DNA from: Diplolepis rosae
Lineage: Eukaryota; Arthropoda; Insecta; Hymenoptera; Diplolepididae
Length of the DNA stretch: 64,000 nucleotides
NCBI GenBank assembly: GCA_030998225.1
Contig: JAPYXD010000484.1
Span: 2,976,001-3,040,000 of the forward strand
Reading direction: 5' to 3'
Part shown: positions 1-11,451 of the stretch, piece after piece
How the letters are laid out: every line of letters begins with the position of its first letter
How positions within the stretch are numbered: position 1 is the stretch's first letter
The notes under the pieces: generated by a model
The model's database searches: none
What the model saw: only the letters and a program-made list of their open reading frames with translations
Told to the model about the DNA's origin: nothing
Translations under genes and position numbers: made by a program

Positions 1-1560
1 ATGTCGACTGTTTGAAAAAAAGTTTGTTTTTGCCCTGTTTTTTATAGTTTAAAATTTTTTAAAAATAGTAAAAATCAAAATTTTCACATAATCCTACTGT
101 GACGTCCTGACACTTACCTTCCTTTAATAATATATTTTATTTTTCCCTCGTTTTAGATCGGTAAAGAAATCCAGAGGATTTCTAAACCGAAACTGGGATG
201 AGGGTAGCTAACTAAAATGAAACTCGAAACTTACTGAATTTACAATTATTAACCTTTATTTTGATGGGTACAAACTGAGAGAGAGATAGAGAGAGAGATA
301 TAGAGTTATTAAAATTTCCTCCTGGGGTCATATATTAAAATTGGACTTACTCGAATCCAGGCTGGAACCACTGATAATCCGAAAGGGGTACACACCTTCT
401 AATTCACTTTACGATGCGTTGAAATTCTGACAGGTAGACCAAAATCCAAATAGGGAAACTGTGACAGGTGGGCCTTAAATCCACAAATCTATTTCGGGCT
501 GGACTAGTGACGATCCCGAAGGGTGAGTTGAAGATGCACCTGTCAATATATACGATGTGGGGCCTCGGTGTAATCAAATCGTAGACACCTTAATATATGA
601 ACCGTTCACAGGTTCCACTTTTAACTCACGAACAATGTTCCACTAAATTGAATTTCTATGTAATGTTAAACTGACGAGGAAGATACCGACAAAAGATGGA
701 CTGAGTTGACCGGGGTAACTTCGAGAGTTCTCAATTTTTAGATGGTCGAGGGGAACTCTGATACTAAATTTCTGAGCAGTGTTCCAGCGTTGATGATAGA
801 CCAGCGGCAACTCTGTACTTTTTAGAGGGGTTCCGTTTCTGAAGATTTCCCGGCGGCAACTGTACTTTTCGGGAGGAGTTCCGCTTCTGAAGATAGACCC
901 GACGGCAACTGAAGATTCGCAAATTCGCAGGTACTTTTATGTGCTAATTTTCGGTCGATACTGACTACCTTTAGATCGATACTGACATGGAACTTCTAGG
1001 TGGTGATTAATGGGTTTTATATTGTTTGTCGATACTGGCTATGTTTAATTTTGCCCTGCTAATATTCTTCTGATGTTGGCCTGACCTTGGCACGTGTCTG
1101 AGCTGGCCTCTTTTCCTTTGGGTTGCCATTTTTTATGTACTGAAGAAAAAAGGGGAGACTTCGTTTCCTTATTCTGGTTTCCCCGACGTTCCTTCCTCTT
1201 GAGATGATTCATTTTTTAATTTTTATCCTTTGCTACACCTGTCGATATGCTTGTGTACTTAGGACATTCCGATGGGGTTCCCTCGTTAACAGGTAGTTAA
1301 GAGTTTACGATGTTTTCTATTTATAAGTTCACTACTATCTCTCTTTCTATTACAATTTTATTTTCGTACATTCAATTTCCGTCTAATCAATGCTTTTTAA
1401 TAGCTGTTGCTTATGCATCTTTTATGTTAAAATCTTTTATTAATTTTACATATTTTGGTATTATGAAATAAATAAATAGCGACGGTCACGGGACGTGACA
1501 CTACTTCGAACGATAGAGGGATATATAAAGAAGGTCCACGCCAAATTTCAAGTTAATCGG
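1..1560. other. Unassigned repeat-like segment
   Basis: No coding region is supported. The stretch has mixed composition and internal repetition. A roughly 50-bp unit containing cggcaact recurs about three times between 790 and 912 with substitutions. A longer, weaker direct duplication links about 346-400 with 483-540, where both copies read ggctgga...ccgaa. A TATA-like string (gatatataaag) lies near 1520. It could be the untranslated end of a retroelement, but I found no paired LTR or reverse transcriptase to support that. Confidence 0.35.
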
Positions 1561-2400
1561 TTCATTAGAACTTGAGAAATCATGTCAAACGTGTTGGAAA
1601 AAGTAGTTTCGAGAAAAACGCGTTTAAAGATTTGAGAAAAGTTGCAGGCAGTTTTTACTCACATTTCTTTAATCGGCGATTCCTGCTCCATACATTGAAC
1701 CTTCCTCTTGTTCAAATAGATCTTCTTCTTTGCTTCTTTCTGCAATTATTGCAAAGCAAACTTTTTAGTTTTGGCCAGCTTTTTCGGATTCTGTACCACT
1801 GTGGGCCGCCAGATTTAACGTGGCAGGACCGGTTCGCGCGCTGCATCACTAAAGTAGCTATAACTCCGTAAATAATTAAAATTCCTTTGGAGGAAATATT
1901 CTTAAAGGTCTATTCTTTAAAAATATGGGAAAAAAATCGATTTTTTCAAAATTCTAGACTAGAATACCTCCTTAAGAAAAGTACCAAGTTCATGTGAACA
2001 ACTTGGTCCAGTTTCTAGATATTTGTGTCCAAAAAATACATTAAATTTTTTTTTCATAGCGCCTCCTTTGAAAATCTGATTTGCGGTACCAGTAGAGCTT
2101 GTTGAAACTACGATTTTCAACCCACTCCACAGTTACAGCCAATCAGATTCTCAAAAGAGTTGCTATGAAAAATAGTATACATTACTCAAAAAAAAACACA
2201 GCGAAAGCAATTCGTGTGATTGCAGCCCTCGCTTCACTCGGGCAGCAAACTTCACACTCATTGCAATCGCTATGTTTCGCCCCTTGTAATGTAATATACT
2301 ATTTCAAAATTTGGGAAATGGTGAAAAAGATGAAAACGGGCGTAAATAGACTACTTTCGCTTTAAACAATGAAAAAATGTTCTCAATAGATTTTGCTAAA
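1561..2400. repeat. Dispersed repeat, family shared with 48.5 kb and 51.65 kb
   Basis: Parts of this segment recur elsewhere in the window. About 1985-2030 (gttcacatggac-type string next to ggtccagttt) matches the reverse complement of about 48620-48665. About 2260-2385 (ttgcaatcgctatgttt, then a Phe/Lys-rich AT stretch) matches 51650-51690 and 48505-48590. The copies are diverged. An open frame at 1572-1871 exists but has no recognisable domain and is not called as a gene. Confidence 0.5.
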
Positions 2401-2489
2401 ATTGAACTTTTTTCTGTTTTTTAAACCAAAAGTCGTCTATCTACATCCATTTTTATCTTCTCTATCATTTCTCAAATTTTTAAAACAAA

Positions 2490-2830
2490 CTTCTATGTAT
2501 TTTGCATACAAAGATGTAGAAACATATAAAAAGAGTAAAAAATCGAGCGCGAAGAGCAAGTGCGTCATGATGAGAATGTGTTCCTTAAGGCTAATAGAGC
2601 CTTAAATAAATTGAATTTTCTTTTCGGTTTGAAATCAGAAACAAATTTAGTAACTTTGACAAAATTGTATTGACATTCATAATATAATAAAATTAATTTG
2701 AGTTTCAGTATCAAATTACAAGAACTCAACTTAAATGTGTGCGAATCGAAGAGTGCGTCCTAAGCACGCTCTTTGTGAGGGAAACGAGCTGCGTGCGATG
2801 AGAATGTCAATATTGTATCGTTTACGATAG
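2490..2830 (-). repeat. Dispersed repeat with CpG-rich core, inverted relative to the 6.9-7.2 kb copy
   Basis: The strings aaaatcgagcgcgaag, gatgagaatgtgttcctt and taaggct...agagcctta are the reverse complement of sequence at 7125-7215. The flanking text about atttgatactgaa and a cluster of gcgtcc/gcacgctc matches 6960-7060. The two copies are therefore in opposite orientation about 4.4 kb apart. No coding potential is evident. The family is not identified. Confidence 0.55.
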
Positions 2831-3349
2831 TTATCGTACCAAATATAGTATCATTACCTCGTTTATAACTAAGACCACTTAGTTTATTGATTGCTATACA
2901 TATGGAGTGTAAAACTTTCTGCTTGAATTAGTGATAGGCTAGACCTGTATTAATATCCGTTGTTTATTACCATGAAACGAAGATACTGATCGAAGTGGGT
3001 AGCAGATCGGAAACTAATGAAGGGAAGTAAAAGGGGATGATGGGTATGGGGCGTGGAGACGTAATGACTGACCGGATCACCGCGCTGCACCGCATCCAAC
3101 AATCTCGGGAAAGTTGAGTGTAATCGGTATAAACAGCAAAAGCCAATGAACCTCCCATTTTCTATTGCTAGTCTTTCACCTCCTTTAAGCTTTTACTACA
3201 ATTTTTCCCCTTTTGCAACTTTCCTCCCACAGCGAATCTTGTTTATTATTGAACAAGCTGCACTTAGAAAAAAATAATTTTATTGAATTCACAAATTATT
3301 TCATTAATCCAACTCCTTTTTTTGTTGAATCTAGGGAATACTTGAAATA

Positions 3350-3911
3350 CAGTAAAACCTATCGTAGCCGACACTCTCCTAACGAACATCCCACTCTGAC
3401 GCTTCACATTATTAGTCGAGAAATGTGCATGGTCAGGGCCGTCTTAAACACCGTCTTTGGAGAGTCCTCATATTTTTGTAAAAAATCTTAGTAATTTTTT
3501 TTTTCAATGAATATTTAAAATGAAATATTAATTTAATTAATGATTATATTTGAATTATAAATTTCAATTACAATTTAACTTCGAAAAATTGGATAATTAT
3601 TATAACCAATTATATTTCAACTTATCAAGATCTTAAATATGTATGTACAGTCGTGCAACATAACCTCAACTGTCATCTATACATTTTCCACTAAAAGCAC
3701 TAAGTATTCCTTATAGTTTTTTATCGACTGAATTTATCCATGAAATTTTCAAATTATCAACAAAAATAACTGATTATTTTTCAAACTAACTTTTACTCAC
3801 CTTTTTGCACAAAAGTAAACACAAAAAATATGTACAAGCCGGTACGTGTCATTGGTACCCATCGTAGCCGAACTTGTCTCCCATATGTGTCGGCTACGAT
3901 AGGTTTTACTG
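3350..3911. mobile_element. TA-flanked MITE with 25-bp perfect terminal inverted repeats
   Basis: The left end (3350-3374, beginning cagtaaaacctatcg) is an exact inverted copy of the right end (3887-3911). Both ends are flanked by TA (3348-3349 and 3912-3913), the target duplication of the Tc1/mariner/pogo superfamily. Ends beginning CAGT are typical of pogo/Tigger-like elements, which is a family-level inference. At 562 bp it has no transposase. A second copy of the inner TIR (atcgtagccgaa, near 3861) faces the right end and would form a hairpin with it. Confidence 0.85.
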
Positions 3912-4009
3912 TACACTAAAATCAACCTCAATTCTTGGTTGAGTCAATCAAATAATTGTATTAGATCAACCAAACATTTTGTTTTTTTTTTGTATAACAA
4001 CAAAATACT

Positions 4010-4335
4010 ATAGTATTTTCATCATAATGCTTGCGCTCGATTTTCTGTATACATTTCTATAACTTTCTTTTTGGTTAAAGAATGAAATTTTTTATTTTCA
4101 ATAGTCAATCAGAATAATCAATAGTAATCAGAACATAAAATATACATCATGTCAAAATGTCTTAACGAGAATTTGTAGAATTCATTTAGGCAAGTAGATT
4201 TCCATTTCATCGTTTTTGTCGTATCTCACATATTTTGTTTATTAAATAGAATTTTGGAATTCTAATGGTATCTTTTGAAATTGAAACAAAAAAAACATTT
4301 TAACTGAAACTGTGTCACACATATTTTGTACACGG
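4010..4335 (+). repeat. Fragment of the 7.2-7.6 kb repeat family
   Basis: The string gcttgcgctcgattttctg, followed by a run including cttaacgagaatttgtag and ctcacatattttg, recurs at 7185-7500 in the same orientation and order with many substitutions. The fragment ends next to tgtacacggagaaaa near 4328, a motif that occurs as the terminus of several elements in this window. Confidence 0.6.
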
Positions 4336-6464
4336 AGAAAAATAGTTTAAGTAATTTTACTCAACTTCCGATTAAATTTGGAACATATGGACATGTTAGA
4401 AGTTATTTAGTATCACTGTAATTATTTGTGATATATTAAATGTTCAAGAATGAATCAATGTTGAGTAAAATTTAGAAATGTATGGCTGAAGTCTGAAAGC
4501 GTGCATTAAAGATTTCTAAAAATATATATTATTGCTTGTAGTATAATTATAAAAAACCAAACTTTCATTCAATTACAAAAATAGTAAAGCTTTCCGTTGT
4601 CGCAAGACTCATTCCTTCAGCTATATCTATTGACGCAGGATCGAATGAAAGTAATCTGCGTCTTGGCCACACATAAACATTTTTTAATTTCAAAAACGTA
4701 TTGAATTTTCAGCATACTGATGTTCCACGTTATTATATTTAATAATCGAAACCAATTATAAACATGCAAAATACCATCACAGTTTATTTTACTTGTAGTA
4801 CTCTCTAAATCCAAAATAGTGGATTCCACTTATAAACTAGTGATTTTAAAAATTCATTGTATTGCAGTCGTGTTTGATCGTGTTTTGTCTGTTTGTCACG
4901 AAGCTTACGTAAATGCTCCGCAGTGTTAACCACTATTTGTTTTAATGATTATCCACTAGTTTATATAATTTATTTAAAACTATCACATAATCTAGTTGTA
5001 TAGATTCTGTAAGCTTAATAAATTCTTGATTCATATATTTTCTTAATTCATTTTTAATTACTTCTTTCTTTTTCACTTATAAGTTTTTAAAATTAAATTG
5101 ATTTCATGAAAATTTAAACAACAAAAGTCTTGATAAGTGTATTACATAAAATTTGAAAAATCTATACAGGATTAACTATTTACATAAATTTATGAGGCAC
5201 AATTATAATTTTGAATTCGCAATTGTAAAATCCATATTTTGAAAATATACAACACAGAAAATAAGAGAACCTTCTCTTAAATTATAACGTGACATATTTG
5301 GAGAACATGTCTGCTATTATATTGACCCAAACTTCACAGAATTTTTATTCATTTCTTGTTATTTTCGCACAGGGTCAGTTTCTTCTTGTCATCTTTATTT
5401 GAAAATTTTCAATAGTAGATATAAGAAATATTTTCCGGTTGGGGGGGGGGGGCGTTTCGGCCAGATATGGGGGCCCTCTTCTATGCCATGAATTAAAGGA
5501 TTAATTCAAATATCTGTAAAAGATTAAAATATTGGAGATAATGAAAATAAGAAAAATCAAAAAACTCAAAAACTTGTCTCATAGCTTGCAAATCAAAATG
5601 AAACAGTCAAGTATATGCACAACACGCATTGAATAAGTATGTAGAATGCACTGTATATAAAAAACCGTATAAAACGAACAAAACTTAGCAATTTGCAATA
5701 AAACCGGTCGCGGAAAATTTATAAAAAAATTTCCAAATGATTTTTCATTACAAAAAATATGGCTCCTGAATCCATATAATTATTATATTATTATTGACAC
5801 TCGCACTGATAGAAAGGAATGGCTGTTACAACGATATTTATGATTAATTTAACCTTACCTTATTGCTGGCATAGATACAGCAATATGAGATTTGTATTTT
5901 AACCATCCGATTATAACTGAATAAATATGAACGAATCAACCATATTATTGGTTGCTATGGGAAAATGTATTGTTCGCCTTCCCATATTTTATTTCTGATT
6001 CGACTAGTTTCACTTACAATATTTTGATTTCTGTATTCAACATCCTGCGTTGTTCAGAGAGACATATTATTTTATAAATACAATTATAAATTCCCAACCT
6101 ACCACCGAATGGCTAAAACTCCCGAACCATTTCTATCAGTGCGGGGAGCTTCAAACGATAGTTCGGTAAAATGAGCATCGAGCGTGTTACTTCAACCATC
6201 AATAAAAAAAATTCTTACCTCAAGCTTGCCATTAGTCATCCGATACATACATACATAAACATGATACAAATACATACACACCATTCAGTCGCAGCCAATC
6301 ATATTTTTATCTCAAATACACTTAAATATACAATCTCACATATATAAAACTAATAACTATACTTATTTTATAGGACGATACGCTCTCGTCGAATTACGCA
6401 CACGCTTCTTTATAACGCTGAGAGATCAAATTTGGAACATTCTTACATAGTGATTGGAAGAATT
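4336..6464. other. AT-rich non-coding stretch, nothing recognised
   Basis: No exon, RNA gene or intact element was found. There is an 11-base G run at about 5441-5451, followed by a short ggccagatatgggg segment that resembles internal sequence of the 6465-8653 element. Short tacatacatacat microsatellite sequence lies near 6245. Confidence 0.5.
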
Positions 6465-6894
6465 CCCGTGCAGAAATTTTGGTGGGGTGCCGATCGGGCC
6501 TCGATCTGGACAAATGTGGCCCTGGTAGGGTAATCTGTTTAGCGCCAGACCAGTAATGAAACGCCCTACCCGATCGGGCCCAGATCTGGGCCTATAAAAT
6601 GGGGGCCCGATCTGGTCCAGATATGGCCCCTTCTAATTTTGTATTTCTATAAATAGTAAAATCTAAAGGCTTTTCGTTTAATAACAATAAATAGTTGGTT
6701 CAAAAAAATTTATTTCTTAAATTCAGATTAGTGATGCAACAGTATAATTAAAAGTATAAAAACAGTATGATATTCTCAAACCCATCTTCGTAGTCTGTAG
6801 AACTATTCGATTTTTCTGAATCTAAAAATAAATTATATTATTGATAATTTTCTCTCTAAAAAATTCACTTTGGAAAATTGAATATACAATATAA

Positions 6895-6985
6895 AAACTC
6901 TGCCCGCTTCGCGGGCAGCTCGCTTCGCTCGCCAGTTTGAGCGCGCCTAGGGCGCGCGATTTGATCGTCGCGCTTCGCGCTCGGT
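6895..6985. repeat. Cluster of three CpG hairpins
   Basis: Within about 80 bp of otherwise AT-rich DNA there are three compact inverted repeats. The first has an 8-bp stem, ctgcccgc and gcgggcag, with a TTC loop (6900-6918). The second is gcgcgcc and ggcgcgc around a 3-base loop (6941-6957). The third is gcgc-ttc-gcgc near 6971. Similar cgctcgcgcttc text recurs at 4030, 7185 and, inverted, 2535. Confidence 0.6.
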
Positions 6986-7309
6986 TTTGTGCTCTTCGCA
7001 TACATTTAAATTTATTTATTATAATTTGATACTGAAGCTCAAACCAATTTTATAATAATATTACAGATGATGTGAATTACACATTTTCTCAGTCACTCTA
7101 TTTCTTTTTGAATTTAAGTGAAACAGGAAATTCAATTTACTTAAGGCTCTATCAGTCTTAAGGAACACATTCTCATCATGGCGCTCGCGCTTCACGCTCG
7201 ATTTTCTGTATACATTTCAGAAACTTTTTAATAAATTACATGATTAAAATAATTTATTTTCTTCCAAATCTCTCAAAAAGAAAAAACAATCGTAGACTTT
7301 ATTTAAGGA

Positions 7310-7945
7310 AACGATTTTGCAGAACAATGCTTATTTCGTATCTCACATATTTTGGTGAAAAAAATCGAATTTTTTTAATATTAAAAATCAAAACATAACA
7401 TATACATCCTGTCCCGAAATGTCTTAATGAGAATTTGTAGACCTCATTTAGGCAAACAATTTTCCAACTAAACGTTTTTTTTTTATATCTCACATATTTT
7501 GTCGAAGAAAATGGAATTTTTGAATTTTAATCGTATTTTTTGGAATTGAAACGAAAAATATATGTTTTATCAGAAACTGTGTGAGACAAAATTTGTAGAT
7601 CTTTTTGAAACGAACAACTTTGTATTCTTACGTTTTTTTCGTATTTCGAATATTATTGTTAAAAAATTGAATTTTGGTTTTTCAATAGTTTTTTTTTAAT
7701 TAAAAAGAAAAATATGCATCTTATGAAAAAATGTTACAATTCAAATTTGTAGGTCTTTATGTAGACAATAATATTGTATCATTACGTTTTTTCGTATCTC
7801 GTATAATTTAACTGGAAAATGGAATTTTGATATTGACTTTTTTCGAATTTGAATCTGCTGTAACATTTCTAATTTTGATTTAATCAAAAAATGTTATTAG
7901 GATAATTTGTAGAGATTTATGGGCACTATCGAAAACCAGTTTTGG
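7310..7945. repeat. Degenerate tandem array, unit about 145-165 bp
   Basis: A unit containing ttcgtatctcacatatttt, then gaaaa-tggaatttt, then aatttgtagacct and a short aacaatttt segment recurs about four times. The tcgtatctc landmark falls near 7327, 7485, 7648 and 7791. The units have diverged strongly. No coding sense is maintained. Confidence 0.6.
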
Positions 7946-8109
7946 AATTTTTGATTTTTTCAAAAAGTTATTTTCAAAAACATAAAAGTAGTGCTCAATC
8001 CCTCAATTTTGATTGGATATGGCTGGTTAACGAACTTGTCCTTACTTTTTCGGCTCCGATAAAGTGTGCGAAAGCTCAATTCAATCTGATAATTCTATCG
8101 AGAGTTATG

Positions 8110-8275
8110 CCGCACACGACCTACTACAGACAGACAGACAGACAGACACTTTCGTAAAAACCCCTTTTTCTGACTCAGGGGGTCTTAAAACGTAAAGATT
8201 TGATGAAAATTTCGAAAGTCATTTTTCATATAAAACCAATACCTTCTCATCCATGATGAGAATGTAAAAATGATG
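8110..8275. repeat. CAGA microsatellite and conserved repeat tail
   Basis: A cagacagacagacagaca run (about 8126-8147) is followed by cccctttttctgactcaggg and by a segment reading gtcatttttcatataaaacc...ccttctcat. The latter recurs at about 9115-9165. This kind of CAGA-plus-actcaggg tail is familiar from dispersed arthropod repeats. The element it terminates is not identified. Confidence 0.5.
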
Positions 8276-9303
8276 AAACATAATAACGTTCTACACTTGA
8301 AATTATAATTTTCTTTTCAAATTGCCGTTAATAAGAAAACATATCAAGTAATAATCTAGTTCATTATAATGTTAGGATTTATGTAATGAATCTAGTGAAT
8401 GAAATATAAGAAATCTCACCAAAGATTCTGTGCTTCCGAACTCGCCATGTACTCTTTGCTTTTGGTATTTTAATATCAATATAGTCACTACAATATCACG
8501 ACCACAATACAAAATTTGCAAATAATCTTGTCCATCATAATGCAATGTGGTTCCAACCCGGGCCACACCATGTGCCCCCCTGCGGCCACATGTGGAAAAT
8601 CCGATCGGGCCCGGATCGGAACTTGGAAACAAGTTGGGCAATTTCTGCACGGGTTATTCAGAACTTGTGAGAGTACTAGTGTCGCGCCTAGAGTTTTTGG
8701 GCCTCACTCAAGTATAAATAAATCAACTTTTTAAAATAAATCATTCATAAAATATAAACAAAAATTAAGTATAATTAATTAATTATTTTAATTATTAATA
8801 AAAACTTTTATTATAACTACGTATGAAGTTTGATGAAACTAAATTTTGAAATGTATGTTCAAAAATTGCATCATTATCAAAAAGTATCTTGTGTAAAAAT
8901 ATTTATAAAAAGATTCTTTTATTCTCTGCGTTGTATATTTTCAAAAGATGTATTTCACAATTGTGAATTTCAAATTATTATTATGCCTTATAAATTTATA
9001 TGAATTCTAAATCCTGTGTGTATTTTTTATATTTTATATAATACAGTTATCAATTTTCATAAAACCAATTTAATTTAAAAAGATAACCTATTTGTGCTCG
9101 AGGCCTTTTTCGCAAGTCATTTTTCACATAATACTAATACCTTCTCATTGATTAGGAGAATGTAAAAATACTGGATGTTGATAGGAAATCATGCTAAATA
9201 GTTAAAAGTATACATTTAAGATAAATAATTTTTCTTTAATTAAACATTTCTTACCAATTTCAGTAATTGAAAAACTGTTAAGATGCTAATTTTCTTTTTC
9301 TAG

Positions 9304-9427
9304 TCCAAGCAGTACGGCGCTGGGTTCGCTGGATCAACTGAAGGAGTACCTGACAACAGCGGGAACTTGCAAATGCGGTCTTGAGTGTCCGTTAAGGCCT
9401 GAGCAGGTCTTCAACTTTGACCCCAAG
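9304..9427 (+). CDS. sba: Internal exon of an MBD5/MBD6-type methyl-CpG-binding-domain protein (six-banded orthologue)
   Basis: A 124-nt exon lies between a pyrimidine-rich acceptor (tttctttttctag, AG at 9302-9303) and a strong donor (AAG|gtacgt, GT at 9428-9429). The first base completes a codon; 41 codons follow and end in phase 0. The translation includes [28 protein letters not shown] and VFNFDPK. This is the C-terminal half of the MBD domain as found in vertebrate MBD5/MBD6 and the Drosophila six-banded protein; the CKCGLECP cysteine motif and FNFDP are hallmarks of that subfamily. In the known family these are chromatin proteins linked to the PR-DUB deubiquitinase complex, and the domain binds methyl-CpG poorly. 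The N-terminal half of the domain must lie in an upstream exon that I could not find. No downstream exon was recognised in the remaining 54 kb, implying a long intron or poorly conserved exons. The orthologue symbol is inferred from this exon alone. Confidence 0.9.
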
Positions 9428-10240
9428 GTACGTCCAATGAGAAGTTTGACGCTTTATTAAATTACTCGCAACTTTCTTTCGTGGCTCATTAAATCAATCC
9501 CGACGAACTTGACTTGTGTTAATATCAAAGCAGAGAGAAATTTTATTGTGTATTCGAGAAACTTTAATGAACAGATTGTCAATCTTATTTTCAAAAATGT
9601 ATTTTCTACATTTTCAAATTCAATCTGCTTCTGAATGAGAACCGATTTTCTTATCTCTTCTAAGTTACTAAATATCATATCAAATATTTATGCTATTTTC
9701 ATAGTTCTCACCTAATAATATCACTGTATTCGAAGCCAAAATATTATTGCGCATATTATGTATTTTGGGTGAATGGGTCTTTTAGAAATTGATTGAATAC
9801 AGTGATAACGATGTCATTTCTCTCCCTTGTCACGTAACTTTGAACCGATCTGGTTCGACACCCATAGTTAGGTTTAGAAAAGCCCTAAAAAATGAACACG
9901 CTGATCTGATATTTTCTACTATTGTCAATTTATTCCACTTGAAAGCGAAGGTACCAAACATTAACGTGTAATTAGCTGAACACCTGCTCTCGCCTTCTGT
10001 CATCTTTCCATCTTCCAATTAGAGTTATCGTTATCCTAACAATCAGATGGATGAATAGCTTTACATTGTAACAATTTAATTACTACTCAACATTTTTTTA
10101 CAACTTCATTTCATAATTAGTATATGTATCATTAAATTATTGAAAAGAAGATTTCTACATGCTAGGGAAAAAATTTGCTTAACTTTTTCAATTGTTTGAA
10201 GATTTTTCAGAATTTTTTTGTAATAGTATGCGTTTATATA
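9428..10240. other. Probable intron following the MBD exon
   Basis: The stretch follows a good donor site and has no convincing coding segment. Two short overlapping open frames near 9790-10018, one on each strand, look like chance. No repeat terminus was recognised. Confidence 0.5.
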
Positions 10241-10434
10241 CTGTTAGAAATTTCTACCGTAATTTCCCGAATTGCAGTTACAGTTTCGTAAAAATAAGAT
10301 AAGAATTTGAGAAAATTCAGTACATCTTTCGCAATTTTAAGATAATTTTACTCAAAAAGATGATAATATCGTGAAATTTTACGTTACCTTTGTAACATAG
10401 AAATTTTGTAAATTTCCGAACATTTCTAACAGTG
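10241..10434. mobile_element. MITE, family shared with 30401-30708 (copy A)
   Basis: The ends read ctgttagaaatttctacc on the left and gaacatttctaacagtg on the right, with TA on both sides (10239-10240 and 10435-10436). The interior (cagttacagtttcg, then gaaaattcag, then gtgaaattttacgt) matches the copy at 30401-30708, which is longer. It is non-coding and probably of the Tc1/mariner superfamily from the TA target. Confidence 0.8.
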
Positions 10435-10769
10435 TAGATCACTTTTGAATATGTTAATTTCAAAAGGCGTTGAAATTGTGGGAACGAAACGTCCCACGCA
10501 GTTCCAGGCCCTTAATTTAGTGTATGAATGTCAGTCTATAGGAAGTTTGGTAAAAATGCTGCGAACAAGTACATTGCCATTAATCAGACACCATAACTAT
10601 CTGCTGATCTCGGGATACAATGCAACGTCTGCCTTGAGACAAATGACGTCTTTACTCAGGAACCTCGAACTCCCAGCCGTCTGTTCTTTTCCAGCGGAAC
10701 TGGCCCTTCCGCTCAATATGCACCGTAAAATTCAAGGCAATTCCTCTCTTTCCACTCAAATTTATGCTA

Positions 10770-10965
10770 CACTGAGAAAACAGTATTGTCAAATCAACAA
10801 AAATATTTTGTTAGTATTGAGCTAACAAAATTCTTTTGTTGTGCCAACAAAACATTTTGCTGTATCAATCAAATTTTGTTACTCAAACAAAATGTTTTGT
10901 TGTGACAACAAAATATTTTGTCAGAACAACAAAAAAGTTTGGTTGGATAAATTTTTTTCTCAGTG
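10770..10965. mobile_element. 196-bp TA-flanked MITE built of ACAAAA palindromes
   Basis: The element begins cactgagaaaa and ends ttttctcagtg, and is flanked by TA at 10768-10769 and 10966-10967. The interior is a chain of short imperfect palindromes of the type acaaaatattttgt, repeated about six times. No coding potential is present. Similar caaccaaacattttg text near 3970 may be a remnant of a relative. Confidence 0.8.
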
Positions 10966-11206
10966 TACTCTTTGATCCCTTTCCTTTGTAAATTCGACAT
11001 GCCTATATAATACGTTTCTTTAACTCAGAAAACTTATTGGTCAAAGACAGAAAAAGGGTTTGAAAAATTAAATAATCAATGATATTTCATATTGATCGGG
11101 GTGTCTAATTTATCAGAAATATTTAAAATTATATGATGAAGAACTTTTGACGTGATGAAAAAAATTTGTAAACAAATTTTAGAGATAATATGTATAAATT
11201 GCATAT

Positions 11207-11430
11207 AGAATTTGAAATCTTTTTGTGGAAAAAGAGACGCTTTCGACTGTGCCGGGATTCGAGCCCAGGTCTTTCGTTTACCAGTCGACTGCTCTAACCT
11301 TCTTCTTTTTCTTGCTTGTGGCCTCTTGCTGTTCAGCAAACAGACAATAGAAGGACCCGGACTTGAAATCCGACACAGTCAAAAGAGTCTCTTTTTCCAC
11401 AGAAATATTTCAAATTCTATAAATTTAAAT
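11207..11430. repeat. Inverted pair of truncated tRNA-like repeat units
   Basis: The left unit (about 11207-11300) reads, on the minus strand, the 3' half of the tRNA-like repeat: anticodon-arm region, then cctgggctcgaatcccggc and cagtcgaaagcg. The right unit (about 11350-11430) is the same 3' part on the plus strand, more diverged. The 5' D-arm is lost in both, so neither would fold as a tRNA. A ttcttctttttcttg spacer separates them. Confidence 0.7.
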
Positions 11431-11451
11431 TAATTTCTTTACGTTATTTAA

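Larger units (their letters stand above)
6465..8653. mobile_element. 2.2-kb DNA element with CCCGTGCAGAAATT terminal inverted repeats
   Basis: The left terminus at 6465 (cccgtgcagaaatt) is an exact inverted match to 8640-8653. Just inside each end lie several copies of a GATCGGGCC motif (about 6490-6620 on the left, 8590-8620 on the right), so the subterminal regions are also related. No target duplication could be confirmed. The interior contains no transposase but holds CpG hairpins, a degenerate tandem array and a CAGA microsatellite block, some of which may be later insertions. The superfamily is not assigned. Confidence 0.65.

Noticed and set aside
1..1560. Possible LTR retrotransposon end
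   Set aside because: A TATA-like box and tgtgacgtcc text were suggestive, but no second LTR, primer-binding site or pol fragment was found.
1572..1871. 99-codon open frame
   Set aside because: No recognisable domain, biased Phe/Leu composition, no splice or start context; the flanking DNA is a dispersed repeat.
7310..7945. CRISPR-like or satellite interpretation of the tandem array
   Set aside because: Units are long (about 145-165 bp), degenerate and only about four in number, so it is a decayed tandem repeat.
10445..10825. 126-codon open frame beginning MNMLISKGVEIVG
   Set aside because: Considered as a host exon, but no domain is recognised, it starts next to one MITE and runs into another, and there are no convincing splice sites.
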